Assembly: GCA_903827265.1 (NCBI GenBank) | Contig: CAIKHN010000032.1 | Span: 1 to 40,949, forward strand | Source: Candidatus Uhrbacteria bacterium | GTDB lineage: Bacteria > Patescibacteriota > Patescibacteriia > UBA9934 | Length of the DNA: 40,949 nucleotides | Reading direction: 5' to 3' | Shown: positions 24,141 to 32,321 of the stretch, piece after piece | Numbering within the stretch: the stretch's first letter is position 1 | Layout: every line of letters begins with the position of its first letter | The notes under the pieces: generated by a model | What the model saw: only the letters and a program-made list of their open reading frames with translations | What the model was told of the DNA's origin: nothing | Database searches by the model: none | Position numbers and translations under genes: made by a program

Positions 24141-24647
24141 TCACCCGTGAATGGCGACGCACGCCACGACGTTGTCGAACACGGACTGGGCCGTTTTGTC
24201 GTCTGGCGCGCCTTCGGCGTGGTCGACCGTTCCGTCGCTATTCAGATCGCCAACGACGATAGACGACGTCCCTTGCGTGGCGAACACCGAGGCCATCAAT
24301 ACCGGGCTCGGTTGGCCAACGTCGATCTTGAGCACGGACATGCCGGCGCCGCTTCCGCACTGGTCCATTCGGAGCGTCCAGAGATCGCTCGGGATGGGCT
24401 TATCCGGTTTTCCGAGGATCATCGTGGAATGCGTTCCTTTTGCCATGGTCCTTTCGACCGCAGTTTTGAGCTGCGACTTGGTTGCGGCGTTCGCGTGGTT
24501 TGCGATCATCATGGTGAACGCAATGGCCGCGACGATCACGGCGAAGATCGCGATGATGGCGCCGATGGTCTTGAGAGCCTGGACTGCCGCCTTTGTCAGG
24601 GGATCGATGACGAAGATGTGCGTGAGGGTCTTGTCGCTGTTGTTCAT
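24141..24647 (-). CDS. GC-rich orphan with membrane anchor and EF-hand-type calcium loop
   Basis: 168 residues. A membrane helix at about 27-50, then an outside domain containing DLNSDGTVDHAE (134-145), a perfect 12-residue EF-hand/dockerin-type Ca2+ loop (ligands at 134, 136, 138, 140, 142, 145). Cys97 and Cys163 could form a disulfide. No family recognised. The start is set by CGGAG 5 nt upstream; a longer in-frame start at 24698 would include the promoter. C/G-ending codons, own promoter and terminator. Confidence 0.8.
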   Translation of the reverse strand: MNNSDKTLTHIFVIDPLTKAAVQALKTIGAIIAIFAVIVAAIAFTMMIANHANAATKSQLKTAVERTMAKGTHSTMILGKPDKPIPSDLWTLRMDQCGSGAGMSVLKIDVGQPSPVLMASVFATQGTSSIVVGDLNSDGTVDHAEGAPDDKTAQSVFDNVVACVAIHG

Positions 24648-24669
24648 GGGAGCTCCGGGTCCGTGGCTA

Positions 24670-24698
24670 AGATTAGCAGATTTCGCAGGAAAACTCAA
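24670..24698 (-). promoter_or_regulatory. promoter of the EF-hand orphan
   Basis: Minus strand: -35 TTGAGT (24693-24698), 17 bp, extended -10 TGCTAATCT (box 24670-24675). The -35 overlaps the end of the slipin terminator. Confidence 0.78.
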
Positions 24699-24723
24699 GA
24701 CCGAGCCTTGTGAGCTCGGTCTT
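24697..24723 (-). terminator. terminator of the slipin gene
   Basis: Stem AAGACCGAGC/GCTCGGTCTT around a 7-nt loop just after the slipin stop; the following T run is weak (TCTTGAGTTTT). Confidence 0.7.
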
Positions 24724-24727
24724 TAAA

Positions 24728-25471
24728 TTACATCCCTTTTTTAAAACCCTCGATCGCCTTGAGCACCTCGAGTGGCACAGCGAAGACGACGGTGTTTGAT
24801 TGATCTGACGAGATGTCGTTGATGGAGTTGAGTGTGCGGAGGTGAAGGGCACCTGGAGCATTTGAGAGCATTGTTGCGGCATGTGCAAGATTTTCTGCGG
24901 CTGCGACTTCGCCCTCGGAGTTAATAATCACCGCGCGACGTTCGCGTTCTGCCTCGGCTTGCTTCGCGATGGTTCGTACCATGTCTGGCGGCAAGTTGAT
25001 GTCTTTGAGCTCAACGGCAGTTACTTCGACGCCCCATCCGCCAGTTGCGGCTTCGACGAGTTGTTCGATGCGCGAGGAAATTTGCTGACGTTGTGAGAGC
25101 AACTCATCGAGCGTTACCTCGCCGACGACGTTGCGCATCGTCGTCTGTGCAAGTTGAAGGACGGCCCAATGCACGTGCTCAACTTCGATTACCGATTTTT
25201 GTGCGTCAACAATCTTGTAGTAAATGACGGCGGTGATTTTTGCCGAAACGTTGTCTTTTGTAATAGCGTCTTGTGGCGGAACCTCAACCGCTTTTAAGCG
25301 AAGGTCAACCTTTGTCATCGATTGAAAGATTGGGAAAATAATTCGCCACCCCGGGTTAATCATGTTTGAGTAGCGTCCCATCGTGAACTTTACACCGCGT
25401 TCATATTGGTTAATTTGGCGGAGTGAAATCAGGAGAATAATTCCTGCGAGCACCAGAAAGAAGAATAGCAT
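24728..25471 (-). CDS. slipin/stomatin-like SPFH-domain protein
   Basis: 247 residues: N-terminal membrane hairpin/anchor (about 1-17), SPFH domain (about 20-185; QINQYERGVKFTMGRY, NPGWRIIFPI, LDELLSQRQQI), and a helical C-terminus with AEAERERRAVIINSEGE. Forms oligomeric membrane microdomains. The NfeD partner often found next to slipins is absent here. A -10-like TAATCT (25481-25486, minus) ends 9 nt before the start, so it can be transcribed independently of gpsA. Confidence 0.9.
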   Translation of the reverse strand: MLFFFLVLAGIILLISLRQINQYERGVKFTMGRYSNMINPGWRIIFPIFQSMTKVDLRLKAVEVPPQDAITKDNVSAKITAVIYYKIVDAQKSVIEVEHVHWAVLQLAQTTMRNVVGEVTLDELLSQRQQISSRIEQLVEAATGGWGVEVTAVELKDINLPPDMVRTIAKQAEAERERRAVIINSEGEVAAAENLAHAATMLSNAPGALHLRTLNSINDISSDQSNTVVFAVPLEVLKAIEGFKKGM

Positions 25472-25497
25472 ATTTTGTGAAGATTATGCCATTAGTA

Positions 25498-26412
25498 TTA
25501 TGCCGATATTGCAGAAAACGCAAGAACTGCGCGTAATATTTCTTCTCGCGCCGGGTGTTGGTTTACAACAATATTATGGATTGCTTGGAGAAACGGGTGT
25601 TCTGCCATGACGATCCCCGGCACGTTTTGAACGCAAGGAATGGTGTTGAGAGCCTCGCTGCCGCGGACAGGCTTTTGGCCGTTCGCGAATCTCAGGCCAG
25701 TCGTGTAGTTTGTCGAGTTGCTACTTTGTGCGGTCGCAACCAAATCGCCGAGTCCTGCAGGTCCGAGCGCGGTTTTTGGGGAGCCGCCAGTTTTTGTGAC
25801 GATAGCTATCATTTCATGTGTGGCTTGTGCAACGAGGGCGCCATGAAGATTGCTGCCAAGAGAAAGACCGTCGCAAATTCCTAGGCCAAGAGCGTAGATA
25901 TTTTTCAGCGATGCAACGAGAACGGTTCCCGAGACGTCATCGGTGTGCTGCACGACGAGCGGTGTTTGCGAAAAGAGTGCGGCAACTGTGCTTCGTGCTT
26001 CGCTCGATGTGCTTGCTGCGACGCCGATCGCGGGAAGTCCTGCAACAATTTCCTCGGCAATCATTGGTCCGCCAAGAAAGACGAACGGATTGTCGCTTGG
26101 GAGGTTTTGTGGAAATAGCGTATCAACGCGGTGGCACGTTTCCTTTTCAAATCCTTTTGATGGGCTGACGACAATGGTTTTTGGCGTAAGAAGCGCATGA
26201 ATGCTTTGCAACGCCGCGCGAGCGGTCCATGTTGGAACGCAGACAAAGAGAATGGTACATGTGGGAATGATGGATTCGAGCGGTTGCTGTTCGGGCAAAA
26301 TGTCGCTGTTTTTATCCCAACACGTCACCGTGATGTCTGGTTGGGAGGAAAGCAAATGATGAATCGCTTTGCCGAGTTCGCCGTAGCCAAGGATTACAAC
26401 CTGTGTCGCCAT
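25498..26412 (-). CDS. gpsA: NAD(P)-dependent glycerol-3-phosphate dehydrogenase
   Basis: 304 residues. N-terminal Rossmann loop ILGYGELGKA (GxGxxG variant), SKGFE, GGPMIAEEI, the catalytic Lys region ASLKNIYALG, and GPAGLGDLVATA. Reduces dihydroxyacetone phosphate to glycerol 3-phosphate for phospholipids. TATACT (26421-26426, minus) ends 8 nt before the start. Divergent from htrA. Confidence 0.93.
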   Translation of the reverse strand: MATQVVILGYGELGKAIHHLLSSQPDITVTCWDKNSDILPEQQPLESIIPTCTILFVCVPTWTARAALQSIHALLTPKTIVVSPSKGFEKETCHRVDTLFPQNLPSDNPFVFLGGPMIAEEIVAGLPAIGVAASTSSEARSTVAALFSQTPLVVQHTDDVSGTVLVASLKNIYALGLGICDGLSLGSNLHGALVAQATHEMIAIVTKTGGSPKTALGPAGLGDLVATAQSSNSTNYTTGLRFANGQKPVRGSEALNTIPCVQNVPGIVMAEHPFLQAIHNIVVNQHPAREEILRAVLAFSAISA

Positions 26413-26528
26413 ATGGCTGTAGTATACCGGAATTATGAATCATCGATGAAGTAAGTATTGGAATCAACTCAAGCGTAGATTTATACTATGCATTGGTTCA
26501 AAGAAATTCTTATCGATTATCGATCTGT

Positions 26529-27770
26529 ATGGACAAACAGATGCTCAAACAACACTTTCCTTCACTTTTGGTCGGATTTATTGGCGCGGTGTTTTGCCAG
26601 ATTGTGCTTGTCGCGGTCGGGTTCGGCCTCCTGTTCCATTCACCACTCAAGGATTCGCTTCGCGATCGACTTCAGTCGATTATCGATCGTGTCGTCACCG
26701 AAAAGAATCTTACGGATTCTGCAGGGAACCATTCGGATGTTATTGACGTTGTTGATGCAGCGAATCCTGCGGTGGTTTCGATTGTGATTACCAAAGACGT
26801 TCCAAAAATGGAACAGATTCTTAACGAGGACGGTCAGTCAAATCCATTTGGCGCGTTTGGATTCTCGTTCCCGCAGTATCGGCAAAATGGAACTGAGGAA
26901 AAGGAAATTGGTGGCGGAAGCGGATTTATTGTGTCTGACGACGGATATATTGTGACGAACGCGCATGTGGTGAGTGACAAAGATGCGAAGTACACCGTGT
27001 TGTTAAATGACGAAAGCAAACACGACGCGACGGTGGTCGCCGCTGACAGCACGCTCGACGTTGCGGTACTAAAGATTGATGCATCGGATCTTTCATATTT
27101 GGAGTTTGGCGACTCTGACACCGTAAAAGTTGGACAATCCGTCGTTGCTATTGGAAACGCGCTTGGACAATTCCGTAACACGGTTTCGGTTGGGGTGATT
27201 TCTGGACTTTCGCGATCGATTACCGCAGGAAGCAACGGTGGATCTGAGCAGCTTTCAGATGTGTTGCAAACAGATGCTGCGATTAATCCGGGAAATTCCG
27301 GTGGCCCACTCCTTGATTTGTCTGGGCATGTTATTGGCGTGAATGTCGCGACAAGTAGTGGGGGAGAGAATATTTCATTCTCGTTGCCAAGTAATTTAGT
27401 GAAATCGACCGTTGACTCGATCCGTAAGAACGGACGGGTTGTTCAGGCGTACCTTGGCGTGCGGTATGTTGTACTTGATGCAGAGTACGCAAAGGCGAAT
27501 AACCTTTCCGTGAATGAAGGCGCGCTCGTGATTCGTGGAAGCGATGGGAAAACACTTGCGGTGGTGCCAGGTTCGCCGGCAGACAAAGCAGGAATCGAGG
27601 AAAATGACATTATTACCGAGGTCGATGGTGTGAAGCTCGATAGCGTGCATCCTCTTGCAACGGTATTACGACAAAAAGCCGTTGGCGACACAGTGACGTT
27701 AAAAATTATCCACGATGGTGCAGAAAAGACTGTTACCGCAACGCTTGAGGAGCGTCCGTCTGAGGACTAG
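26529..27770 (+). CDS. htrA: HtrA/DegP-like trypsin-type serine protease with PDZ domain
   Basis: 413 residues: membrane anchor (about 12-36), protease domain with triad His146 (TNAHVV), Asp177 (LDVAVL), Ser257 (GNSGGP), then one PDZ domain (about 310-405; LGVRYVVLD, VVPGSPADKAGI). Degrades misfolded exported proteins. Start uncertain: -10-like TATACT at 26482-26487 gives a leader reaching ATG 26529; a TTG at 26493 is in frame, while the ATG at 26488 is not. Confidence 0.92.
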   Translation: MDKQMLKQHFPSLLVGFIGAVFCQIVLVAVGFGLLFHSPLKDSLRDRLQSIIDRVVTEKNLTDSAGNHSDVIDVVDAANPAVVSIVITKDVPKMEQILNEDGQSNPFGAFGFSFPQYRQNGTEEKEIGGGSGFIVSDDGYIVTNAHVVSDKDAKYTVLLNDESKHDATVVAADSTLDVAVLKIDASDLSYLEFGDSDTVKVGQSVVAIGNALGQFRNTVSVGVISGLSRSITAGSNGGSEQLSDVLQTDAAINPGNSGGPLLDLSGHVIGVNVATSSGGENISFSLPSNLVKSTVDSIRKNGRVVQAYLGVRYVVLDAEYAKANNLSVNEGALVIRGSDGKTLAVVPGSPADKAGIEENDIITEVDGVKLDSVHPLATVLRQKAVGDTVTLKIIHDGAEKTVTATLEERPSED

Positions 27771-27803
27771 CGATTTTGAGAGAATGGCGTATGCTGAATG
27801 CAT

Positions 27804-28694
27804 ATGAAACATCCATTCTCGCTTGCATTAACAGCTCTTGTTGCGCTTCTTGGTGTGGTTCTGGTTGGAATGTTCGTGTTCCGTGCCATGAACGGTGCGG
27901 TGATCCCGCCAGACTGGAGAAATGACGATGATACGACTGACGGCGGAGGCGATACAGATTCTTCAGACGACGGTTCTGATGCATCGCCAACCGCGACGTC
28001 AACGTCGGGAAACATGATCGTGACGAGTCCGTCTGCAGATGAAGTCATTGGTTTGCCCCTTGTTATTAAGGGAAGCGCTCGAGTGTTTGAGAGCACGTTC
28101 AATTATCGATTACTCGATAGTAACGGAACCGTTCTTGCAGAAGGCAATGCGATGACTGGAGCGCCAGATGTTGGAGTGTTTGGAGATTTTACCGTCACCA
28201 CAAGCTACACTACTCCAACAGGAACTGCTGGAACGCTCGAAGTTTTTGATTACAGCGCAAAGGATGGTGCAGTGATCGATCTCGTTACGTTGCCAGTGAA
28301 ATTCCCAACAATGGAGTCGATGGTGGTGAAGACGTATTGGACGAATACGGAAACGAGTGGGCTATGTAGTTCGGTGACCGCAACAGAACGCCGTATCGCA
28401 AAATCAGTTGCAGTCGGATACGCGGCGTTGACTGAGCTTCTTGCCGGTCCAAATACTCCAGAATCATCGGCGCAGCTCTCCACAAGTATTCCGTCGTTTG
28501 TTTTTATAAAGAGCTTAACGATTAACGACGGCGTTGCGAAGGTAGAATTCTCAAAGTCCCTCGAAACTGGCGGCTCGTGCCGCGTGGGATCGATTCGTGC
28601 GCAGATCGAGTCAACACTGAAACAGTTCCCAACAGTGACTTCGGTGATTATCAGCACCGAAGGCCGCTCACCAGCTGAATCGCTGCAGCCGTAA
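27804..28694 (+). CDS. Gmad2/GerMN domain envelope protein
   Basis: 296 residues: membrane anchor (about 8-28), an Asp/Ser/Thr-rich linker (DDDTTDGGGDTDSSDDGSD, about 38-56), a Gmad2 immunoglobulin-like domain (about 70-165), then a GerMN domain (about 175-290; LTELLAGPNTPE, KVEFSKSLE). The domain names come from spore germination, but they are common in non-sporulating envelopes. TATGCT at 27790-27795 ends 8 nt before ATG 27804, preferred to ATG 27798. Follows htrA closely. Confidence 0.82.
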   Translation: MKHPFSLALTALVALLGVVLVGMFVFRAMNGAVIPPDWRNDDDTTDGGGDTDSSDDGSDASPTATSTSGNMIVTSPSADEVIGLPLVIKGSARVFESTFNYRLLDSNGTVLAEGNAMTGAPDVGVFGDFTVTTSYTTPTGTAGTLEVFDYSAKDGAVIDLVTLPVKFPTMESMVVKTYWTNTETSGLCSSVTATERRIAKSVAVGYAALTELLAGPNTPESSAQLSTSIPSFVFIKSLTINDGVAKVEFSKSLETGGSCRVGSIRAQIESTLKQFPTVTSVIISTEGRSPAESLQP

Positions 28695-28701
28695 AATGAC
28701 G

Positions 28702-28730
28702 AATATTCGCGAAAAATATTGTTTTTTGTT
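28702..28730 (+). terminator. likely terminator of the Gmad2/GerMN gene
   Basis: Weak stem AATATT/AATATT followed by GTTTTTTGTTT. Confidence 0.6.
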
Positions 28731-28820
28731 TGACGTTTTCCGTTTTTTGTGCTTGTATATGCCAGGCAGCGATGGCCACACGGCGTTGTTGTACAGGCTC
28801 TATCACCCTTCGGAGAGCAC

Positions 28821-29366
28821 ATGACGAGGAATCGTGTTAATGATGATGCCCGGATCCAGTCTTGCGGTCACTGTCTTCGCAACTGCACGACATATTGCAG
28901 GAACACCGAGGTGATCGACGAACAGGGGTCTGTCGTGATCGGTCAGCTGGTCGCCATGGGGGGCTACTACCTCCCGGGTGATGGCGTCAACGACGACCGC
29001 TTCCCGGGTCAGGTGATGCCGACGCACCTGCGCGGTGCTCGTGTCGACCTGTGCCCGCCATCCACAGCCACCAAACGGGTCCTGGAGATACTCAAAGAAA
29101 GGAAACGGCGGCCGGCGACGGTCGCGGAATTGCTCATGTACGTCGTTCGTGGGCCGGGGATCCAGCTCGGAATGCGTATCGTCGCTCTGGCGGAACCTTT
29201 CCCGTCGTCGCCAATTTCAGGAAACGAGACGGTAGAGGTCTTCCTGAACGGAGATCGTAGGAGGTGTGTGCAAACAACGCGTGCCTACACGACGTGGAAC
29301 GACAGCTCTGGCGTCTTTGAGCCAGCCGTTTATCACCAAGACGGCTTCCTCACGTTTCCGCTGTAA
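28821..29366 (+). CDS. GC-rich orphan protein with N-terminal Cys cluster (paralogue of 1-267)
   Basis: 181 residues, unrecognised. SCGHCLRNCTTYC (Cys15, 18, 22, 26) could bind zinc or an Fe-S cluster. The C-terminal half (from about residue 85: RVLEILKERKRRPATVAELL) aligns with the orphan at the window's left edge and ends in the same FLTFPL/FLSFPL. No signal peptide, so probably cytoplasmic. Start chosen by CGGAG (28811-28815), 5 nt before the ATG; a possible promoter with TTGACG (28730-28735) lies upstream. C/G-ending codons. Confidence 0.8.
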   Translation: MTRNRVNDDARIQSCGHCLRNCTTYCRNTEVIDEQGSVVIGQLVAMGGYYLPGDGVNDDRFPGQVMPTHLRGARVDLCPPSTATKRVLEILKERKRRPATVAELLMYVVRGPGIQLGMRIVALAEPFPSSPISGNETVEVFLNGDRRRCVQTTRAYTTWNDSSGVFEPAVYHQDGFLTFPL

Positions 29367-29397
29367 TCAGTCGATGTTTCTGCGAACTTCGTACGCG

Positions 29398-29430
29398 GCC
29401 CCGTTTATTCTTCATGAATGGCGGGGCTTT
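29398..29430 (+). terminator. terminator of the orphan at 28821
   Basis: Stem GCCCCG/CGGGGC with inner ATTC/GAAT, then TTT. Confidence 0.75.
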
Positions 29431-29476
29431 GGCGTTTAGTACCTTTAGTTCCGACGGAGGCCTCTCGCTTTATTAC

Positions 29477-29508
29477 AAAAAACTCCCCGATTGCTCGGGG
29501 AGTTTTTG
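29477..29508 (-). terminator. terminator of the HU gene
   Basis: Stem CTCCCCGA/TCGGGGAG flanked by A and T runs around TTGC, just after the HU stop; symmetrical, so it can act in both directions. Confidence 0.92.
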
Positions 29509-29517
29509 GTGCAATGC

Positions 29518-29805
29518 TTAGAGCAATGCTTCCTTTGCTGCCTTTGAAACGCCGAACTTGAGAACGGTGCGTGCTGGGATCTTGATTGTTGCGCCAGTTG
29601 CTGGGTTGCGGCCCATGCGTGCTGCACGGTTCTTCTTTACCATCTTTCCGAGTCCTGGGAATGCAACTTCGCCAGCGCGCTTGATTTCTCCGTAGATCAT
29701 TGCAACGAAGCTGTCGTACATTTCTCCAGCCTGCTTCTTGGAAACTCCCCATCGCTCTGAGAGTTCTGCCATGATCTGTGACTTGGTCAATCGCTTTGCT
29801 GCCAT
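29518..29805 (-). CDS. HU-family DNA-binding protein
   Basis: 95 residues. Starts MAAKRLTKSQIMAEL; conserved core FPGLGKMVKKNRAARMGRNP in the DNA-binding arm and KFGVSKAAKEAL at the C-terminus. Nucleoid-associated architectural protein. The ORF can be extended 7 codons upstream, but the start at 29805 fits the family. Codons are typical of a highly expressed gene (AAG, TTC, CTC). Confidence 0.95.
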   Translation of the reverse strand: MAAKRLTKSQIMAELSERWGVSKKQAGEMYDSFVAMIYGEIKRAGEVAFPGLGKMVKKNRAARMGRNPATGATIKIPARTVLKFGVSKAAKEALL

Positions 29806-29949
29806 ATATCTCGCGGGCCATCTCATCCGAATGAGCCAACCCGAATTAGAAATAATGAATTACGTCGGAAAGCTTAGCAATATTCGAAGATCCTCGAAAG
29901 CGGTTTATTCACAGGCTAATAATGGTTGCGCGAATGTTCAGTTTGGTCT

Positions 29950-31182
29950 ATGAAGGAGATACGAATTTGTTGTATGTCCTTTTTGCATCTTTGGCGGCGT
30001 GAAAAATGGAGGTTTACCGTGATTGTTGTTGCATTAAGCTGCACAGCAATCGGATCGATGTATTTCTGGTATCGCGCCGTACCACTGTCAGTTTCTGCGG
30101 TTGCGCCGCGAGTCGATAGCGCTGTTGATGCGGTACTTGCTGCGCGAAGAGCAACAACGCTTGAAAGCGCCGACGCGCCATTTGGAGACGATCGCACCGT
30201 CAATATTCTTGTTCTCGGACTTGATTCACGAAAGGAAGGTATTGAGCAGCACTGTGACTCCATTCACATGGTATCGGTGAATACGGCAGATTGGACGGTG
30301 CTTGTTACGAGTGTTCCGCGAGGAACGTATGCATACATTCCGCCGGGAACGTATGCTGAAAACGAATACTATTTGGCCAACGCGTGTGCATTTGCGGGGC
30401 TGGATTACGGAATTGAACAAATTGAACACATCGTTGGGGTGAAGTCAGACTACGTGGTGACAGCGGGATTTTCTCAAGTGCTCGGTATTTTGCGGACGCT
30501 TGAGTTCCCAACGACGGAAGGATTGCAATGGTTGCGCGCGCGACAAAGCTACAGCATCGGCGATCCACAACGAAGCGAGAATCAAGCAGTCTTCTTGAAG
30601 GACGTTGCTTTAAAGTTGCTGAATGGTGACGGCCTGCCGAATATTCTTTTTCATTTGTTGTACTCGTTTGTTGACACGGACATGAGTGAGAGCACCGCAA
30701 AAGCGCTGTACGACGGTTTGCTTGTTCATCATATTGCTGATCGTCCGGGTGATATTGCGCTTACCATGAAGCCACATTACGACGTGACGGAGTTACATTT
30801 CGATCCAGCAAATGCAAGCAAACAAATCGACGATCTTCTCGCGAGGCTCCAGGGCCGGTTGTCGCGATTCGATTTGTCCGGGAGAACAATTGAAGACGTC
30901 CAGCGTGATCTTGTGACGTATCTTGATGCGGTGCTTGCGGGAACCGAAGGGTCGGTTACCGATGTCGTCGATCAACAGTTGTGGCTGCAGGTTGAGGATG
31001 AAGGCGAGCGACAGTCGATGCAGTATCGATTTACTGAATCGTACGCAAAGACGTTAAATGCGACAGACCATGATGCCGCGGTGCAATACGTCGCAGATTA
31101 TATTTTGGAACAACAAACGTTCGGATCGCTGGTGTGGGAAACGAAAGGCCGGGCGTTGCTCGAGACTTTGTTGCAATATTAG
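29950..31182 (+). CDS. LytR-CpsA-Psr (LCP) family protein
   Basis: 410 residues: one membrane helix (about 20-42), then an outside LCP domain with NILVLGLDSRKEG, CDSIHMVSVN, SVPRGTY and the RARQSYSIGDPQRSENQ segment that carries the conserved Arg and Asp residues. LCP proteins attach polymers to peptidoglycan from polyprenyl-linked donors. Start uncertain: ATG 29950 or 29974; the AAGGAG after 29950 is too far from 29974. The stop overlaps the recR stop on the other strand by 4 bp. Confidence 0.85.
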   Translation: MKEIRICCMSFLHLWRREKWRFTVIVVALSCTAIGSMYFWYRAVPLSVSAVAPRVDSAVDAVLAARRATTLESADAPFGDDRTVNILVLGLDSRKEGIEQHCDSIHMVSVNTADWTVLVTSVPRGTYAYIPPGTYAENEYYLANACAFAGLDYGIEQIEHIVGVKSDYVVTAGFSQVLGILRTLEFPTTEGLQWLRARQSYSIGDPQRSENQAVFLKDVALKLLNGDGLPNILFHLLYSFVDTDMSESTAKALYDGLLVHHIADRPGDIALTMKPHYDVTELHFDPANASKQIDDLLARLQGRLSRFDLSGRTIEDVQRDLVTYLDAVLAGTEGSVTDVVDQQLWLQVEDEGERQSMQYRFTESYAKTLNATDHDAAVQYVADYILEQQTFGSLVWETKGRALLETLLQY

Positions 31183-31778
31183 GCTTTCGATCGTCCAGTC
31201 ATGGCGCTCGCGAGAGTTACTTCATCTGCGTACTCAATGTCGGCGCCCATTGGGAGGCCGCGAGCAAGTCGAGTTGTCGACTTTCCAAAGCTGGAAAGCT
31301 GACGTTGTAAATACATGATGGTGGTTTCGCCGTGAACGTCGGGGGAGAATGCGAGAATGAATTCGGCGATGGTTGGAGAGTTTTTCACGTGGTCGAGCAG
31401 TGGTTTGACGTTGAGCATTTCTGGCGTGCGGCCGTCGATAGGATTCAGCGTGCCGCCAAGGACGAAATAGCGGCCTTTGTATACGCTCGTTGCTTCGATA
31501 GTAGAAATATCTCGCGCCTCAGCAACGATACAGAGTTTTGTGACATCGCGATTTGGATCTGCACAAATTTCGCACAAGTCTTTTTCAGCAAACGTGAAGC
31601 AGGTTTGGCAGAGGGTGATATTGCCAAGGTCGACAATTGCGCGGCCAATGCTCGCGAGTTCAAGTTTGCTGAAATGGAGAAGCGCGAACGCGTAACGAAG
31701 TGCGGTTTTCGGCCCCACTCCCGGTAATCGGCCCAACGCGGCCGCAGCATTATGAATAGGAGTAGGGAATCGTCGCAT
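31179..31778 (-). CDS. recR: recombination protein RecR
   Basis: 199 residues, standard length. Helix-hairpin-helix LGRLPGVGPKTA, four-Cys zinc finger CQTCFTFAEKDLCEIC, Toprim domain LCIVAEARDISTIE and the C-terminal TRLARGLPMGADIEYAD. Works with RecFO in gap repair. Three nt after ybaB, the usual pairing. Confidence 0.96.
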   Translation of the reverse strand: MRRFPTPIHNAAAALGRLPGVGPKTALRYAFALLHFSKLELASIGRAIVDLGNITLCQTCFTFAEKDLCEICADPNRDVTKLCIVAEARDISTIEATSVYKGRYFVLGGTLNPIDGRTPEMLNVKPLLDHVKNSPTIAEFILAFSPDVHGETTIMYLQRQLSSFGKSTTRLARGLPMGADIEYADEVTLASAMTGRSKA

Positions 31779-31781
31779 GTG

Positions 31782-32075
31782 CTAGAGTCCGAGATTCTTA
31801 AACGCATCTAACCCGCCCATCTCTTTCATTTTTTTCATGAGCTCAACCTGAAGCTTGCTATTCACATCATTGAGCGCTTCTTTTACGCCAGTTTCGATTT
31901 CTGAATGATTCAGCGATTCATCGACTTTTACACCGAGCGTTTCGTGGCTGCCGTTGACGGTGATCATCACTTTTCCGCGAGCACCCATTCCAACAATAAC
32001 GACTTCATCGAGCATCGCTTTCATCATCTTGCTCTGGTCGCGCATGTCCTTAATCTGTTTGATTTTGTTGAACAT
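31782..32075 (-). CDS. YbaB/EbfC-family nucleoid-associated protein
   Basis: 97 residues. Charged helical start (MFNKIKQIKDMRDQSKMM), then GMGARGKVMITVNGSHE, matching the YbaB core. The Met at 32075 is the natural start; the longer frame runs through repeat copy B. Usually dnaX-ybaB-recR; dnaX is missing here and the repeat lies just upstream instead. Confidence 0.92.
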   Translation of the reverse strand: MFNKIKQIKDMRDQSKMMKAMLDEVVIVGMGARGKVMITVNGSHETLGVKVDESLNHSEIETGVKEALNDVNSKLQVELMKKMKEMGGLDAFKNLGL

Positions 32076-32109
32076 AGGAATATGAGAATTAAGAAATGAA
32101 ATATGTATC

Positions 32110-32286
32110 GCGAGCGCCAGTGACGAGGGTGCATGTTTCGCAACGAGCCGCACAGTCGTCCAGCCACAGTCGAGCAGCGCGAGACGTCGTGGCGTGACGA
32201 TCGTTGCGGCAAGTGAAGAAGCATGTACCCGAGTCACCAGCGAGCGATTGAGAATTGACTGGATCCCCGCATGCGCGAGGATGACT
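32110..32286. repeat. dispersed quasi-palindromic repeat, copy B
   Basis: 32110-32240 is the near-identical partner of 18615-18731, with an added 14-nt block after CACAGTCG that itself repeats CACAGTCG. The REP-like GGATCCCCGC...GGATGACT tail is at 32260-32286. Lies between the minus-strand genes dnaB and ybaB. Confidence 0.85.
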
Positions 32287-32321
32287 GAATGGGATTTGGT
32301 ACGCTCCGAATAGTACCAACC

